This document shows, piece after piece, positions 10,850 to 19,789 of a stretch of DNA of 51,860 bases; position 1 is the first letter of the stretch; every line of letters begins with the position of its first letter. The notes under the pieces are model-generated. The model worked only from the letters and a program-made list of their open reading frames with translations, made no database searches and was not told the origin of the DNA. The translations under genes and the position numbers were made by a program. Origin of the DNA: Symploca sp. SIO2E9. GTDB lineage: Bacteria; Cyanobacteriota; Cyanobacteriia; Cyanobacteriales; Coleofasciculaceae. The stretch covers positions 1 to 51,860 of the forward strand of contig JAAHGS010000011.1 of the NCBI GenBank assembly GCA_010692645.1, in the 5' to 3' direction.

Positions 10850-10977
10850 CAAGTCCGGCATTTCGTGTTTTGTTATTAGTGATTAGTTATTGATTCTTCA
10901 AGTCACATATTTTAGACAACAAGAACAAATAACTCATCAACAATAACCCGGAATGAAACCTTATTTTTCCGGACTTG
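10850..10977. repeat. Inverted repeat between nifK and nifE
   Basis: CAAGTCCGG and CCGGACTTG are perfect 9-bp arms 110 bases apart. The interior is AT-rich with TTATTAGT-type words. It may be a small MITE-like insertion or a long stem-loop ahead of nifE, which starts 38 bases later. Confidence 0.4.
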
Positions 10978-11015
10978 ATATTTTATCAAAAGCCCATCTT
11001 ATTAAAACTTGAGCC

Positions 11016-12404
11016 ATGAAAATCACCCAAGGCAAAATTGCTGAGTTGCTCCATGAACCAGCCTGTGAACACAATCACACTAAGGAAGGAGACAAGAAAA
11101 AAACAGCTTGTCAGCAACAGGCTAAGCCGGGAGCTGCTCAAGGAGGTTGTGGGTTTGACGGAGCAAGTATCGCCTTAGTGCCGATTACTGATGCTGCTCA
11201 CCTGGTTCATGGCCCACTTGGCTGCTCTGGCAACTCTTGGGGTAGTCGCGGTAGTCTTTCCTCTGGCTCTAATCTCTACAAGATGGGCTTTACCACCGAC
11301 TTGAGTGAGAATGACATCATCATGGGCGGTGAGAAAAAACTCTACAAAGCTATTCTAGAATTGCACAAACACCATCAGCCAGCAGCGGTGTTTGTGTATT
11401 CAACTTGTGTAACTGCCTTAATTGGTGATGATTTGGATGCAGTCTGCAAAGCTGCGGCAAAAAGAACTGGCATTCCCGTTATCCCAGTCAACTCACCTGG
11501 GTTTATTGGCAGTAAAAACTTGGGCAATCGCATTGCTGGGGAAACCTTATTAGAGCATGTTATCGGCACTGCTGAACCAGAATTTACTACTCCTTATGAT
11601 ATTAACCTGATCGGTGAATATAATGTCGCCGGTGAGATGTGGAGTGTGTTACCTCTATTTGAAAAGCTAGGTATCCGCATCCTCTCCAAAATTACAGGCG
11701 ATGCTTGCTACAAGGAAGTTGGCTATGCTCATCGTGCCAAACTCAATGTGGTGATTTGCTCGAAAGCACTAATAAGTATGGCAAGAAAGATGGAGGAGTG
11801 CTACGGCATACCTTATATCGAAGAGTCATTTTATGGGATGCAAGATATTAGCAATTGCCTGCGACATGTTGCCGAGAAGCTTGGTGATTCAGACTTGCAA
11901 GAGCGCACAGAGAAGCTAATTGCTGAGGAAACAGCTGCCCTGGAGAAAAAATTAGCTCCCTATCGTGCCCGATTACAAGGTAAGCGGGTTGTGCTTTATA
12001 CCGGCGGGGTGAAGAGTTGGTCAATTATTTCTGCAGCCAAAGACTTGGGTATGGAAGTTGTCGCCACTAGCAGTAAGAAAAGCACTGAACAAGATAAAGC
12101 CCGAATTCGTGAACTTCTTGGTAAAGAAGGCATCATTTTAGAAAAGGGCAACGCCCCGATATTACTGAAAGTTATTAAAGAAACCAAAGCTGACATGCTA
12201 ATTGCTGGGGGGCGTAACCAGTATACTGCCCTGAAAGCTAGAATTCCATTTCTTCATATTAACCAGGAACGGCATCATCCCTACGCCGGATATTCTGGAA
12301 TGTTGGAGATGGCGCGGGAATTGGATGAGGCACTTTATAGCCCAGTGTGGGAACAAGTGCGCCAACCTGCTCCGTGGGATCAAGACCAGTTGTCACAGGT
12401 TTAA
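11016..12404 (+). CDS. nifE: NifE, FeMo-cofactor scaffold alpha-like chain
   Basis: With NifN forms the NifEN scaffold on which NifB-co matures before transfer to NifDK. 462 residues. Nitrogenase-family signatures are [14 protein letters not shown] and [11 protein letters not shown]. The cluster-binding cysteine region is NVVICSKAL. The N-terminus is cysteine-rich (C18, C31 and C45 region). Starts a second segment of the nif run after a 293-bp gap. Confidence 0.98.
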   Translation: MKITQGKIAELLHEPACEHNHTKEGDKKKTACQQQAKPGAAQGGCGFDGASIALVPITDAAHLVHGPLGCSGNSWGSRGSLSSGSNLYKMGFTTDLSENDIIMGGEKKLYKAILELHKHHQPAAVFVYSTCVTALIGDDLDAVCKAAAKRTGIPVIPVNSPGFIGSKNLGNRIAGETLLEHVIGTAEPEFTTPYDINLIGEYNVAGEMWSVLPLFEKLGIRILSKITGDACYKEVGYAHRAKLNVVICSKALISMARKMEECYGIPYIEESFYGMQDISNCLRHVAEKLGDSDLQERTEKLIAEETAALEKKLAPYRARLQGKRVVLYTGGVKSWSIISAAKDLGMEVVATSSKKSTEQDKARIRELLGKEGIILEKGNAPILLKVIKETKADMLIAGGRNQYTALKARIPFLHINQERHHPYAGYSGMLEMARELDEALYSPVWEQVRQPAPWDQDQLSQV

Positions 12405-12775
12405 TTTGCCTCTGTAGATAGAGGGAGAGGGGGAGATGGGGAGAGGATTTTGATGAACTATTCGCCTTAGAGCAATCTATCTCAAGCCTTTCTGGTTAGA
12501 GTTTTCTCAAGCAGTCGAAAGTGCAATTTGAATCCACAAGACCTTAATTATTAAAAGTTATCACTGATCAGACGATTTCTCTTTTTTACTCTCTCCTGAC
12601 TCCTGATATAGCATTTCTCAAATTGATCAGGTAAATTCAATTTTCTTACCCCTACTCCCTACTCCCCACTCCCTACTCCCCATAACCAAAGTAGTTCACC
12701 AGATAGAGAAGCGCTATAAAAGCAGAGATTTTGTTAAATTAACGCCCACTAGAGGATTTTTCAGATAGGTTTTAA
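12405..12775. other. nifE-nifN spacer
   Basis: A 371-bp gap, unusual because nifE and nifN are often tightly linked. It contains a MITE-like element (12607-12718) with internal CTCCCTACTCCC repeats and, near 12421, a GGGAGAGGGGGAGATGGGG purine tract. No ORF is convincing. Confidence 0.6.
12607..12718. mobile_element. TATAGC-ended MITE-like element with tandem-repeat core
   Basis: Ends TATAGCATTTCTC and GAGAAGCGCTATA are 13-bp inverted repeats matching at 11 of 13 positions. The interior holds iterated CCCTACTCCCCACT words. It is non-coding. It shares terminal TATAGC and a repeat-filled core with the elements at 23163-23348 and 39578-39770. Confidence 0.5.
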
Positions 12776-14110
12776 ATGGCTACTGTCACGACTAGTAAAA
12801 AAGCGGTTAGCGTCAATCCCCTCAAGCTTAGCCAACCCCTAGGTGCAGCTTTGGCTTTTTTGGGAATTCGGGGCATGATGCCTTTGTTCCACGGTACGCA
12901 GGGTTGCACTGCCTTTGCCAAAGTAATTTTAGTGCGTCACTTCTGTGAAGCGATTCCTTTAGCCACTACGGCGATGAGTGAAGTTACCAGTATTTTGGGT
13001 GGTGAGGACAACATTGAGCAGGCGATCCTTAACCAAATGGAAAGTTCCAAGCCTGAGATTATTGGTTTATTGACTACGGCGCTAACTGAAACCAGAGGGG
13101 ATGACGTTGAACGGGTTTTAAAGACTTTTCGCACTGATCATCCTGAGTTGGATGGATTGCCAATAGTCTATGCTTCCACTCCCGATTTTAAGGGTTCTCT
13201 ACAGGATGGTTTTGCAACTGCAGTTGAACGGATTGTCGAAGAAATCCCGAGAGCAGGGGAAATTAAGCCAAATCAAGTCACTATTTTGGCTGCTTCCTCC
13301 CTTGGTCCTGGAGATGTGGAGGAAGTGAAGGAAATTGTCGAAGCTTTTGGGCTAATTCCGATAGTAGTGCCTGATCTTTCAACATCTCTAGATGGTCACC
13401 TCTCTGATCAAGCTTACAATGCCACGAGTTCTGGTGGCACTTCCCTGCCCCAACTTTGGGAAGTGGGAAGTTCTACTTTCACCCTGGCGCTGGGGGAGAG
13501 TATGCGGGGTGCTGCACAAATCTTACAGCGGCGCTTTAATACCAATTACCAGGTGTTTCAGCAGCTAACAGGTTTGAGGGCAGTGGATGATTTTTTACTG
13601 CAATTATCTAAACTTAGTGGGCGTCAGGTTCCCGAAAAGTACAGGCGTCAGCGCCGCCAGTTGCAAGATGCAATGCTCGATAATCACTTTTTCTTTGGTC
13701 GCAAGCGGATATCCTTGGCACTGGAGCCAGACTTGCTCTATGCAACTGCTTGGTGTCTGAAGTTGATGGGAGCTGAAATTCACTCAGCAGTCACTACCAC
13801 ACGTTCCCCTTTACTCGAACAAATACCAGTTGAAACAGTCGTGATTGGTGATTTGGGAGACTTTGAGGAAGTAGCAGTCGGTTCAGATTTGCTAATTACT
13901 AACTCTCACGGATTGCTAGCTTCTCAAAAACTCGGTATCCCCCTCTATCGCCAAGGCATGCCTATTTTTGATCGCTTAGGTAATGGTCAGCGCTGTTGCG
14001 TTGGCTATCGGGGAACCATGCAACTTTTATTTGATATTGGCAACCTATTACTTGAGGAGGAGGAATCAACAATTAAAGACCGTCAGCTGTCTTTTGTCAG
14101 CAGTAAGTAG
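12776..14110 (+). CDS. nifN: NifN, FeMo-cofactor scaffold beta-like chain
   Basis: Pairs with NifE. 444 residues, as expected. Signature near the N-terminus: PLFHGTQGCTAFAK. LTTALTETRGDD corresponds to the beta-chain segment that in NifK carries the CTTC cysteines, which are missing here as in other NifN. NifX follows after 35 bases with a strong ribosome site, so nifN-nifX are probably cotranscribed. Confidence 0.97.
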   Translation: MATVTTSKKAVSVNPLKLSQPLGAALAFLGIRGMMPLFHGTQGCTAFAKVILVRHFCEAIPLATTAMSEVTSILGGEDNIEQAILNQMESSKPEIIGLLTTALTETRGDDVERVLKTFRTDHPELDGLPIVYASTPDFKGSLQDGFATAVERIVEEIPRAGEIKPNQVTILAASSLGPGDVEEVKEIVEAFGLIPIVVPDLSTSLDGHLSDQAYNATSSGGTSLPQLWEVGSSTFTLALGESMRGAAQILQRRFNTNYQVFQQLTGLRAVDDFLLQLSKLSGRQVPEKYRRQRRQLQDAMLDNHFFFGRKRISLALEPDLLYATAWCLKLMGAEIHSAVTTTRSPLLEQIPVETVVIGDLGDFEEVAVGSDLLITNSHGLLASQKLGIPLYRQGMPIFDRLGNGQRCCVGYRGTMQLLFDIGNLLLEEEESTIKDRQLSFVSSK

Positions 14111-14145
14111 TACCAAATAACAAATAGTAACAAGGAGAATAGTAA

Positions 14146-14556
14146 ATGAAGATTGCCTTTGCTACTAATGATTTAATTCACGTTAACGGTCATTTTGGCT
14201 CAGCTAAATATATGGCTGTGTACGAAGTTAATCAAGAAGGTTATCAGTTTCTAGAGAATCTAGAATTTAAAGGTAATTTGCAACAGGATGGTAATGAGAA
14301 CAAAGTTGAACCAAAAATCAACGCCTTACTTGACTGTACAATTGTCTATGTTTTAGCAATTGGAGCTGGCCCTGCTGCGCGTTTAATTAACAAGTGTGTC
14401 ACTCCAATTAAATCAAAAGATGAGGAGGAAGTTATTACTGAACTTCTCCACAAGCTCGTGGAAACTCTCAATGGCAATCCTCCACCATGGCTACGTAAAG
14501 CACTAAAGCCTAAGGAAAGGAACTTTGATGAATTTGAAGAGGAGTTAACCGTATGA
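14146..14556 (+). CDS. nifX: NifX, FeMo-cofactor precursor carrier
   Basis: Small cytoplasmic protein that binds NifB-co and VK-cluster during transfer between NifB and NifEN. 136 residues with the NifX/NifB C-terminal fold: KIAFATNDLIHVNGHFG at the start and VYVLAIGAGPAARL in the middle. Preceded by AAGGAG. Its stop overlaps the next start (ATGA). Confidence 0.95.
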   Translation: MKIAFATNDLIHVNGHFGSAKYMAVYEVNQEGYQFLENLEFKGNLQQDGNENKVEPKINALLDCTIVYVLAIGAGPAARLINKCVTPIKSKDEEEVITELLHKLVETLNGNPPPWLRKALKPKERNFDEFEEELTV

Positions 14557-15029
14557 GTTCAAATGATACTGCTGCCGAAGCCAACACAATACAACTTTTA
14601 GAAGCTCCCTCAGTCCAGGCGCTAGTAAAACAAGTTCGGGCGCAGGATACCTATGGATTCTACAAGAATTGGTCAGATGATTTAATTCTCAAACCCTTCA
14701 TTATTGACCGCAGAGAAAGGCGAAAAATTTCGATTGAAGGGGAAGTTGATCCAGCAACTAAAAACAGAATAGACCTCTTCTATCGTGCTATAGCATCTCG
14801 TATTGAGCAGGAAACTGGTCCTGTAGTCCAGGTGGTTATTGAAGTAAATCATGAAGGATTTGGCTGGGCACTTGTTTTTTGCGGTCGCCTGTTACTAGTA
14901 ACTCGTAGTCTTAGAGATGCTCATCGTTTTGGTTTTGATTCTCTTGAGAAATTAGCACTTGAGGCAGAGAAACTAACACAGGCTGGAATTAAGTTAGCTA
15001 AGGATTACCCAGAAGTTTACAAGCTTTAA
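14553..15029 (+). CDS. NifX-associated protein (DUF269 family)
   Basis: A conserved nif-cluster protein of unknown biochemical role, almost always directly after nifX. 158 residues. Visible features: QDTYGFYKNWSDDLIL near residue 30 and a C-terminal acidic helix region ending KDYPEVYKL. No cofactor-binding motif is evident. The four-base overlap with nifX indicates coupled translation and a shared role in cofactor trafficking, which is inference. Confidence 0.93.
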   Translation: MSSNDTAAEANTIQLLEAPSVQALVKQVRAQDTYGFYKNWSDDLILKPFIIDRRERRKISIEGEVDPATKNRIDLFYRAIASRIEQETGPVVQVVIEVNHEGFGWALVFCGRLLLVTRSLRDAHRFGFDSLEKLALEAEKLTQAGIKLAKDYPEVYKL

Positions 15030-15118
15030 TTGTTTTGTTCATGGTACGCGCTACTCCCATGCTGCGCAAACATGGTTCATGGACTAGGAATGAGACCTGA
15101 CTTATAAGGGATATATAT

Positions 15119-15340
15119 ATGGTTCAAGTAGGAGAACAAAACAGCATTGATGAGCTGAAAACTAAGATTAAACGCCTCAATAGTAAGGGCGGTCAAATGA
15201 AGATGGATCTTCATGATTTAGCTGAGGGCTTGCCTACAGATTTTGACAAAATTATGGATGTTGCAGGCAAGACTTATGAAATTTTCCGTCAGTTAAACGA
15301 ACTCAAACAAGAGCTAAAAACTTTGGAGCAAGGCAAATGA
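15119..15340 (+). CDS. Small helical nif protein (DUF683 / CCE_0567-like)
   Basis: 73 residues, almost entirely helical: charged heptads (IDELKTKIKRLNSK near the N-terminus and FRQLNELKQELKTLEQ at the C-terminus) predict an antiparallel coiled coil. The family is small, nif-linked, and contains a Rop-like metalloprotein whose structure is known from Cyanothece. Function is not established. Four-base overlap with nifW. Confidence 0.88.
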   Translation: MVQVGEQNSIDELKTKIKRLNSKGGQMKMDLHDLAEGLPTDFDKIMDVAGKTYEIFRQLNELKQELKTLEQGK

Positions 15341-15654
15341 CATTGCGTTTAGAAGAATTCAATACACTTGTAGACGCTGAGGAGTATTTTAAGTTTTTTA
15401 AGCTCCCTTATGACCAGCAGGTTCTGAATGTAAATCGCCTTCACATACTCAAGCAGTTTTCTCTGTCCATTAAGGAAATTAACAAAGACTACCCTGATCT
15501 AGAAGAGTCGGATATTCTGAGCAAGTATAAGGCTGCTTTAGAGGAAGCTTATCAAGTTTTACTCAATTCAAGTGGTGTAGAACAAAAGTTGTTTGCTGTG
15601 TTTCAGAAACCTAAAAATAATGTAGTCATGCTGACAGAAATTCAGTCTGAATGA
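15337..15654 (+). CDS. nifW: NifW, nitrogenase-stabilising/protective protein
   Basis: 105 residues, typical length. NifW associates with the MoFe protein during late maturation and is linked to oxygen tolerance of the complex. The family N-terminus is visible in FNTLVDAEEYFKFF and the central LHILKQFS. Overlaps the previous gene by ATGA. hesA follows after 13 bases. Confidence 0.93.
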   Translation: MTLRLEEFNTLVDAEEYFKFFKLPYDQQVLNVNRLHILKQFSLSIKEINKDYPDLEESDILSKYKAALEEAYQVLLNSSGVEQKLFAVFQKPKNNVVMLTEIQSE

Positions 15655-15667
15655 AGGAGAATAGGAA

Positions 15668-16456
15668 TTGTTAAACCTCACGCCTACCGAGTTAGAACGC
15701 TACCGTCGCCAGATCATGCTCCCTGGTTTTGGTGAGGAGGCACAGCAGCAACTCAAGTCAGCAACGGCATTAGTCACTGGTGTCGGAGGGCTGGGAGGCA
15801 CAGCAGCGCTCTATCTAGCAGTGGCAGGGGTTGGACGGTTACTGTTGGTACGGGGTGGAGAACTACGTCTTGATGATATGAATCGCCAGATTCTGATGAC
15901 TCATGATTGGGTGGGTAAGCCTAGGGTATATAAAGCCAAGGAAACTCTTGAAGGCATTAATCCCGATATTGAGATTGAGGCTATTGCTGAGTATATCACC
16001 CCGGAGAATGCCGATGGCCTGGTACAGCAGGCTGACATTGCCCTCGACTGCGCCCATAACTTTGATGAGCGCGATTTATTAAATGCTGCTTGCGTGCGCT
16101 GGCGCAAACCGATGGTAGAGGCGGCTATGAATGGTATGGAAGCTTACCTTACCACGATTGTACCTGGTGTGACTCCTTGTCTGTCCTGCCTGTTTCCTGA
16201 AAAACCAAACTGGGATCGCCGTGGCTTTGGCGTCTTAGGTGCAGTTTCCGGAACACTAGCTTGTTTAACAGCGCTGGAGGCAATTAAACTACTCACTGGG
16301 CTTGGTAAACCCCTCTTGTCCGAGTTACTGACAATGGACTTGAGTTCCATGGAATTTGCCAAGCGTCGCCCCTACCACGATCCTGATTGTCCAGTTTGCG
16401 GCAATATCTCTCTAACTCAGCAGTCAGTTACATCTTTGGTTGGCCATTGTTCATAG
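15668..16456 (+). CDS. hesA: HesA, ThiF/MoeB-like E1 protein of the nif cluster
   Basis: E1-like adenylating fold; in nif clusters proposed to help metallocluster or molybdenum cofactor processing. 262 residues. The nucleotide loop is GVGGLGGTAALYLA, and two cysteine pairs (CLSC and CPVCG) probably bind zinc. I accept the TTG start at 15668 because LTPTELERYRRQ is the family N-terminus and AGGAG lies just upstream. The next ATG would delete it. Confidence 0.93.
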   Translation: MLNLTPTELERYRRQIMLPGFGEEAQQQLKSATALVTGVGGLGGTAALYLAVAGVGRLLLVRGGELRLDDMNRQILMTHDWVGKPRVYKAKETLEGINPDIEIEAIAEYITPENADGLVQQADIALDCAHNFDERDLLNAACVRWRKPMVEAAMNGMEAYLTTIVPGVTPCLSCLFPEKPNWDRRGFGVLGAVSGTLACLTALEAIKLLTGLGKPLLSELLTMDLSSMEFAKRRPYHDPDCPVCGNISLTQQSVTSLVGHCS

Positions 16457-16549
16457 TTGATTGTTCATAGTTGATTGTTGATGATAACTCCAATTAATTA
16501 TGAGCGATAAATTATTAACAACCTTTGTTTTCACCACTTACAAGGCGTT

Positions 16550-16921
16550 ATGACTCTTACTTTTACATCCAATGCGGCATCTAAGCTTTGCGATTTCCTG
16601 CAAGCTGATGCTCAAGGCGAAAGTTCTACTAGCAAAGGCATCCGTGTATCTGTTGTCGATGGTGGTTGCAGTGGCTACGAATACTCCTTGAGTGTAGCTA
16701 ATACACCCAAGGCGGATGACCTGCAGCTGGAACAAGGGAAGCTGCGCGTTTATGTTGACGGGACAAGTATACCCTTACTCGAAGGGGTTGTGATCGATTA
16801 TATCGAGGGCTTAACCGATAGCGGGTTTAAGTTTAGCAACCCTAATGCTGCTGAAACCTGTAGCTGTGGGAAATCATTCACAGCCTCTGGATGTAAGCCA
16901 TCGGAAGCAGGTTGCAGCTAA
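16550..16921 (+). CDS. hesB: HesB, A-type Fe-S carrier of the nif cluster
   Basis: IscA-family protein that carries Fe-S clusters. 123 residues. The three conserved cysteines are in GGCSGYEYSL and near the C-terminus in CSCGKSF. A short cysteine-containing tail (SGCKPSEAGCS) extends beyond the core. Separated from hesA by 93 bases with TTCATAGTTGATTG-type repeats. Confidence 0.94.
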   Translation: MTLTFTSNAASKLCDFLQADAQGESSTSKGIRVSVVDGGCSGYEYSLSVANTPKADDLQLEQGKLRVYVDGTSIPLLEGVVIDYIEGLTDSGFKFSNPNAAETCSCGKSFTASGCKPSEAGCS

Positions 16922-17097
16922 GAGGAGAAAGGGAAGTTGCAGGGCTGTTTTTGTACCAAGGTTATCGGTTTAGAGCCATTCATCATTTTGCTAAAACTGC
17001 CCTTATATTCAAAAATTCAACTTCTTTTTCCCTTTAATCTTTTCTCTTTTCTCTTATTTTTACTTATTTACACACTAAAACTTCGGAGGATCTGAAG

Positions 17098-17418
17098 ATG
17101 AGTACTTACAAAGTTCGCTTAATTGAAGAAAAAGGCCCCAAGAAAAACCGGACTCTTATTTTCGACCAAACGATTGAAGTTGACGAAGATACCTACATCT
17201 TGGAAGCGGCTGAAGAAAATGAGATTGACTTGCCCTCTTCCTGTCAAGCTGGTAGTTGCTCTTCTTGTGTTGGTAGAGTAGTCGAAGGCGAAATTAATCA
17301 AGAAGATCAGAACTTCTTAGATGATGAGCAAATGGAGAAAGGTTTTGCCCTCCTCTGTGTAACCTACCCTAGGTCTGATTGCACGATTAAGATCAATCAA
17401 GAACCCTATCTAGTCTAA
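17098..17418 (+). CDS. fdxH: FdxH, [2Fe-2S] ferredoxin, electron donor to nitrogenase
   Basis: Plant-type ferredoxin that donates electrons to NifH. 106 residues, a few longer than the common FdxH because of an insertion near the N-terminus ([10 protein letters not shown]). The cluster cysteines are Cys49, Cys54, Cys57 and Cys87. The cysteine loop and the C-terminus QEPYLV match the heterocyst-type FdxH rather than PetF. A GGAGG ribosome site precedes it and an intrinsic terminator follows. Confidence 0.95.
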   Translation: MSTYKVRLIEEKGPKKNRTLIFDQTIEVDEDTYILEAAEENEIDLPSSCQAGSCSSCVGRVVEGEINQEDQNFLDDEQMEKGFALLCVTYPRSDCTIKINQEPYLV

Positions 17419-17563
17419 CTTAAATCTGACCTCAAGTCTTGGCAATTGCCTCAAGGTCACTAGCCAAAGGCTGAGTACAAATCATTGCTATACAAAATGA
17501 GTTCCTTGTCCTTGCATACCTTTACCACAAGTGCAACGGACTAGCAAATAAGTAAGGATTTAG

Positions 17564-17587
17564 AAACCTGCACAGGCAGGTTTTTTT
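17564..17587 (+). terminator. Intrinsic terminator after fdxH
   Basis: A perfect 8-bp stem, AAACCTGC with GCAGGTTT, has a four-base loop ACAG and runs into seven T residues. It lies about 146 bases after the fdxH stop and closes the main nif transcript. Confidence 0.85.
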
Positions 17588-17733
17588 GTATAGTACTAGA
17601 CACATAGTTAGGGTTTGCTGAATAAGTCTGGTGGTAAGGAGAGGGAGCTCTTAGCAGGGAGTAGGGAAAATCCGATAGTTCTAAGCTTGATTATCCATGA
17701 TCAGCTCCGAGATTTTCCTATTAAGTGCAAGGA

Positions 17734-17780
17734 TTTTGACCCTTTCAAGTGCTATAACAAAGCACTTGAAAGGGTCAAAA
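17734..17780. repeat. Perfect 20-bp inverted repeat beside a truncated gene
   Basis: Arms at 17734-17753 and 17761-17780 are perfect 20-bp complements (right arm starts AGCACTTGAAAGGG) around ATAACAA. The right arm and the next 20 or so bases recur at about 27550-27596. It abuts the broken end of the methyltransferase fragment, so it is probably the end or scar of a mobile element. The preceding 17615-17733 contains TTTGCTGAATAAGTC, which looks like insertion-sequence debris. Confidence 0.7.
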
Positions 17781-18080
17781 AAGGCTCAAAACCCTTGTGC
17801 AGAATTTATTCCAAATATAGCGTTCCGCATTTTGCTTCACCTGTGAAATAATTGGCTCATAGGTATCCAGAACACGCTGCCTAATTTGCTCAGCAGAAAA
17901 TTGGTAAACCGGATCGATAGATACTACAGAATATCCCTTTTTTGTCATTTCGGCATTGAAGCTAGCTGGACCATCGCCACAGCCAATAATTTTGGCGTTT
18001 AAATCTGCTTCTGAGAGATTAAACATCAACTTATATTCTTCTAATGTTCTGCCCCAAGGCACAACCTCATTGAGTTTCAT
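17775..18080 (-). pseudogene. SAM-dependent methyltransferase, 3'-truncated
   Basis: The N-terminal part of a class I methyltransferase: IIGCGDGPASFNAEMTKKG is a SAM-binding motif I, followed by VVSIDPVYQFS. Such proteins are usually over 200 residues; only about 90 native residues remain here. The last ones (CTRVLSLF) are read from the adjacent inverted repeat, indicating truncation by an insertion or deletion. Probably non-functional. Confidence 0.75.
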
Positions 18081-18287
18081 TGTTTAATCTAAGTAGGTGG
18101 TTTTTCTGATCACTCAGAGGGTCAGCAGTACTAGAAAATAAACTATACTTCTATGGGAATAGCTTGCGGAAGTTGGCGGTATTGGGGAGGTTGGTTGGGT
18201 GAAGTGGTTAGCTCAAGGGGCTAGTGCATAGTGATTCCATTGCCTACTGCTGTGATCTGCTGGGATTGGAACAAAGGAAGGCGCATT

Positions 18288-18773
18288 ATGAAATCTAAGA
18301 CCAAAGCCAATGCCAATGCTGTTAGAGACGCACTATTAGCATTTCCAGCTGATGAACTACTTGATTTGATTGATAACTGGCTCATCAGGGTAGGCAATCA
18401 AACTGGCTGTACTGAGTGGGAGGATGAGGCCCGAATAGCTCTCGGCTATCAACTACAAGACGAGGATGGGGGACTAGTAAGCAGCTGGGAGGCTCTCAAT
18501 GAAGCTCATGGTGGAGAGTATGACGGCTGCATTGATTGGGTTAAACCTGATGCCAAAAAGCTCTATCAGCATCTGGAGCTTATGCCCATCGAGCAGTTCT
18601 ATCACGACATCATCGGTATAGCTGGTCACGTTGTTTCTGGCTGTGGAAACCCACCAAGCAGCTATAGTGACGGCTATCAGTTCATGGAGCAGCTGGCAGA
18701 AAAACTCAAGCTTGCTGCCTGGAAAAGCGATCGCCCTGGTCTGATTGCGTCTATCGTCCTGTGCTATCCCTAG
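18288..18773 (+). CDS. Conserved hypothetical protein
   Basis: I do not recognise a family. 161 residues from ATG 18288, chosen because GGAAGG lies just upstream; an earlier start at 18231 lacks a ribosome site. The protein is acidic, soluble and probably helical, with no signal peptide or membrane segment. WEDEARIALGYQLQ and IGIAGHVVSGCGNPPSS are the most distinctive stretches. It stands alone between the truncated methyltransferase and the minus-strand acetyltransferase gene. Confidence 0.65.
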   Translation: MKSKTKANANAVRDALLAFPADELLDLIDNWLIRVGNQTGCTEWEDEARIALGYQLQDEDGGLVSSWEALNEAHGGEYDGCIDWVKPDAKKLYQHLELMPIEQFYHDIIGIAGHVVSGCGNPPSSYSDGYQFMEQLAEKLKLAAWKSDRPGLIASIVLCYP

Positions 18774-18887
18774 AATTGCTGGTTGTCAATTTTTCAAATA
18801 AGATGTGTACCCGACTTAAAGCAAAAAACCCGACATTCTCCCACACTAAACCAAAGATTGCGGTATTTACAAATCAGATAAAAAAAA

Positions 18888-19355
18888 CTAAAGTTTTTCT
18901 TCATATATCTTGTAGCTAGTTTCTTTCATTCCCAGAGATTCATAAGTTTTTTGTGCAACCATATTCTGGCTTTCAACATAAAGTCTAAATCCCCATATCT
19001 TCAACTCATCTTGCTCCTGTTTAGCCTTGTCTTTCACAAAGTTGTAGAGTTGATGATAAACACCTTGACGACGGAATTCTGGGCGAATATAGACACTTTG
19101 GATCCACCAATATAAACCGTTGTGCCAGTCGCTCCATTCTGTCGTCACCATCAGAGTACCAGCTACTTCACCATTTTTTTCTGCCAGGAGATAAAATCCC
19201 AAATTCGGATTTTCCAACAAGGTTTTTACACCAGCAGTAACAATTTCTAAAGTAAGTTTTCTCCCCTCGGTCTCATCTGCCATTGCTTGGTTGAAATTAA
19301 CCAATACATCTAAATCCTGAAGCTCACCAATACGAATCAGTAACTCCTCTTCCAT
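18888..19355 (-). CDS. GNAT-family N-acetyltransferase
   Basis: 155 residues from the internal ATG at 19355 (MEEELLIRIGE), preferred over an upstream in-frame ATG that would add a hydrophobic stretch. The GNAT acetyl-CoA motif is seen in VYIRPEFRRQGVYHQL, and the C-terminal motif in ESQNMVAQKTYESLGM. Substrate unknown. Lies downstream of the molbindin gene on the same strand with a 224-bp gap that can fold. Confidence 0.85.
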   Translation of the reverse strand: MEEELLIRIGELQDLDVLVNFNQAMADETEGRKLTLEIVTAGVKTLLENPNLGFYLLAEKNGEVAGTLMVTTEWSDWHNGLYWWIQSVYIRPEFRRQGVYHQLYNFVKDKAKQEQDELKIWGFRLYVESQNMVAQKTYESLGMKETSYKIYEEKL

Positions 19356-19475
19356 TATCACTAAAAAAAGTATAAATACTCTGCTAATCAATCCCTATAA
19401 AAGCTGCTTGTCAACCACAGTTTAAAACTAAGTGCTTGACAAGTTAGCTTCTTTATTTATAGATAATAGCGCGAG

Positions 19476-19563
19476 GTGATTGCCCTGCTTTTATGATGCC
19501 CTGAGGGCTGTAGGTACAGCGCCAAAGGAGATTAGCTTTTCGGGGCTAGTGCGAAACAATCAC
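19476..19563 (-). ncRNA. Candidate structured RNA between molbindin and GNAT genes
   Basis: GTGATTG (19476-19482) pairs with CAATCAC (19557-19563), closing a domain containing GCCC-TGA-GGGC (19498-19508) and GCTGTA-GG-TACAGC (19507-19520), which compete with each other. It could be a leader of the GNAT gene, a 3' structure of mop, or a dispersed repeat. The strand is a guess. I see no match to the Moco riboswitch consensus that I can defend. Confidence 0.3.
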
Positions 19564-19579
19564 GTCCTCCCTTAAAAGT

Positions 19580-19789
19580 TTAATCTACAGCCACAAGTAC
19601 ATCAGTTGATTTAAGCACTGCATAAGCTTCCTTGCCTTCGGCAAGAGCAAGCCTTTCAGCTGAAGATTTAGTAATTACTGAAACCAATTCGATGCCAGGG
19701 GCAACTTCTATAGTCACCTCAGTGTTAATTGATCCAGGCACAACTTTGACGACTTTGCCCTTGAGGGTATTGCGAGCGCTAATTTCCAT
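19580..19789 (-). CDS. mop: Molbindin, molybdate-binding Mop protein
   Basis: A 69-residue single Mop (TOBE-like) domain: SARNTLKGKVVKVVPG at the start and IEVAPGIELVSVITKSSAERL in the middle. Mop proteins form hexamers that store molybdate for FeMo-cofactor and other Mo enzymes. Its position beside the nif cluster fits that role. No modABC transporter gene is in the window. Confidence 0.92.
   Translation of the reverse strand: MEISARNTLKGKVVKVVPGSINTEVTIEVAPGIELVSVITKSSAERLALAEGKEAYAVLKSTDVLVAVD

Noticed and set aside
17615-17851. 78-codon plus-strand frame after fdxH
   Set aside because: Crosses the 20-bp inverted repeat and the antisense of the methyltransferase remnant.
19476-19563. Molybdenum-cofactor riboswitch
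   Set aside because: Structured and near mop, but it lies downstream of mop and I could not match the Moco consensus; kept only as an unassigned RNA candidate.
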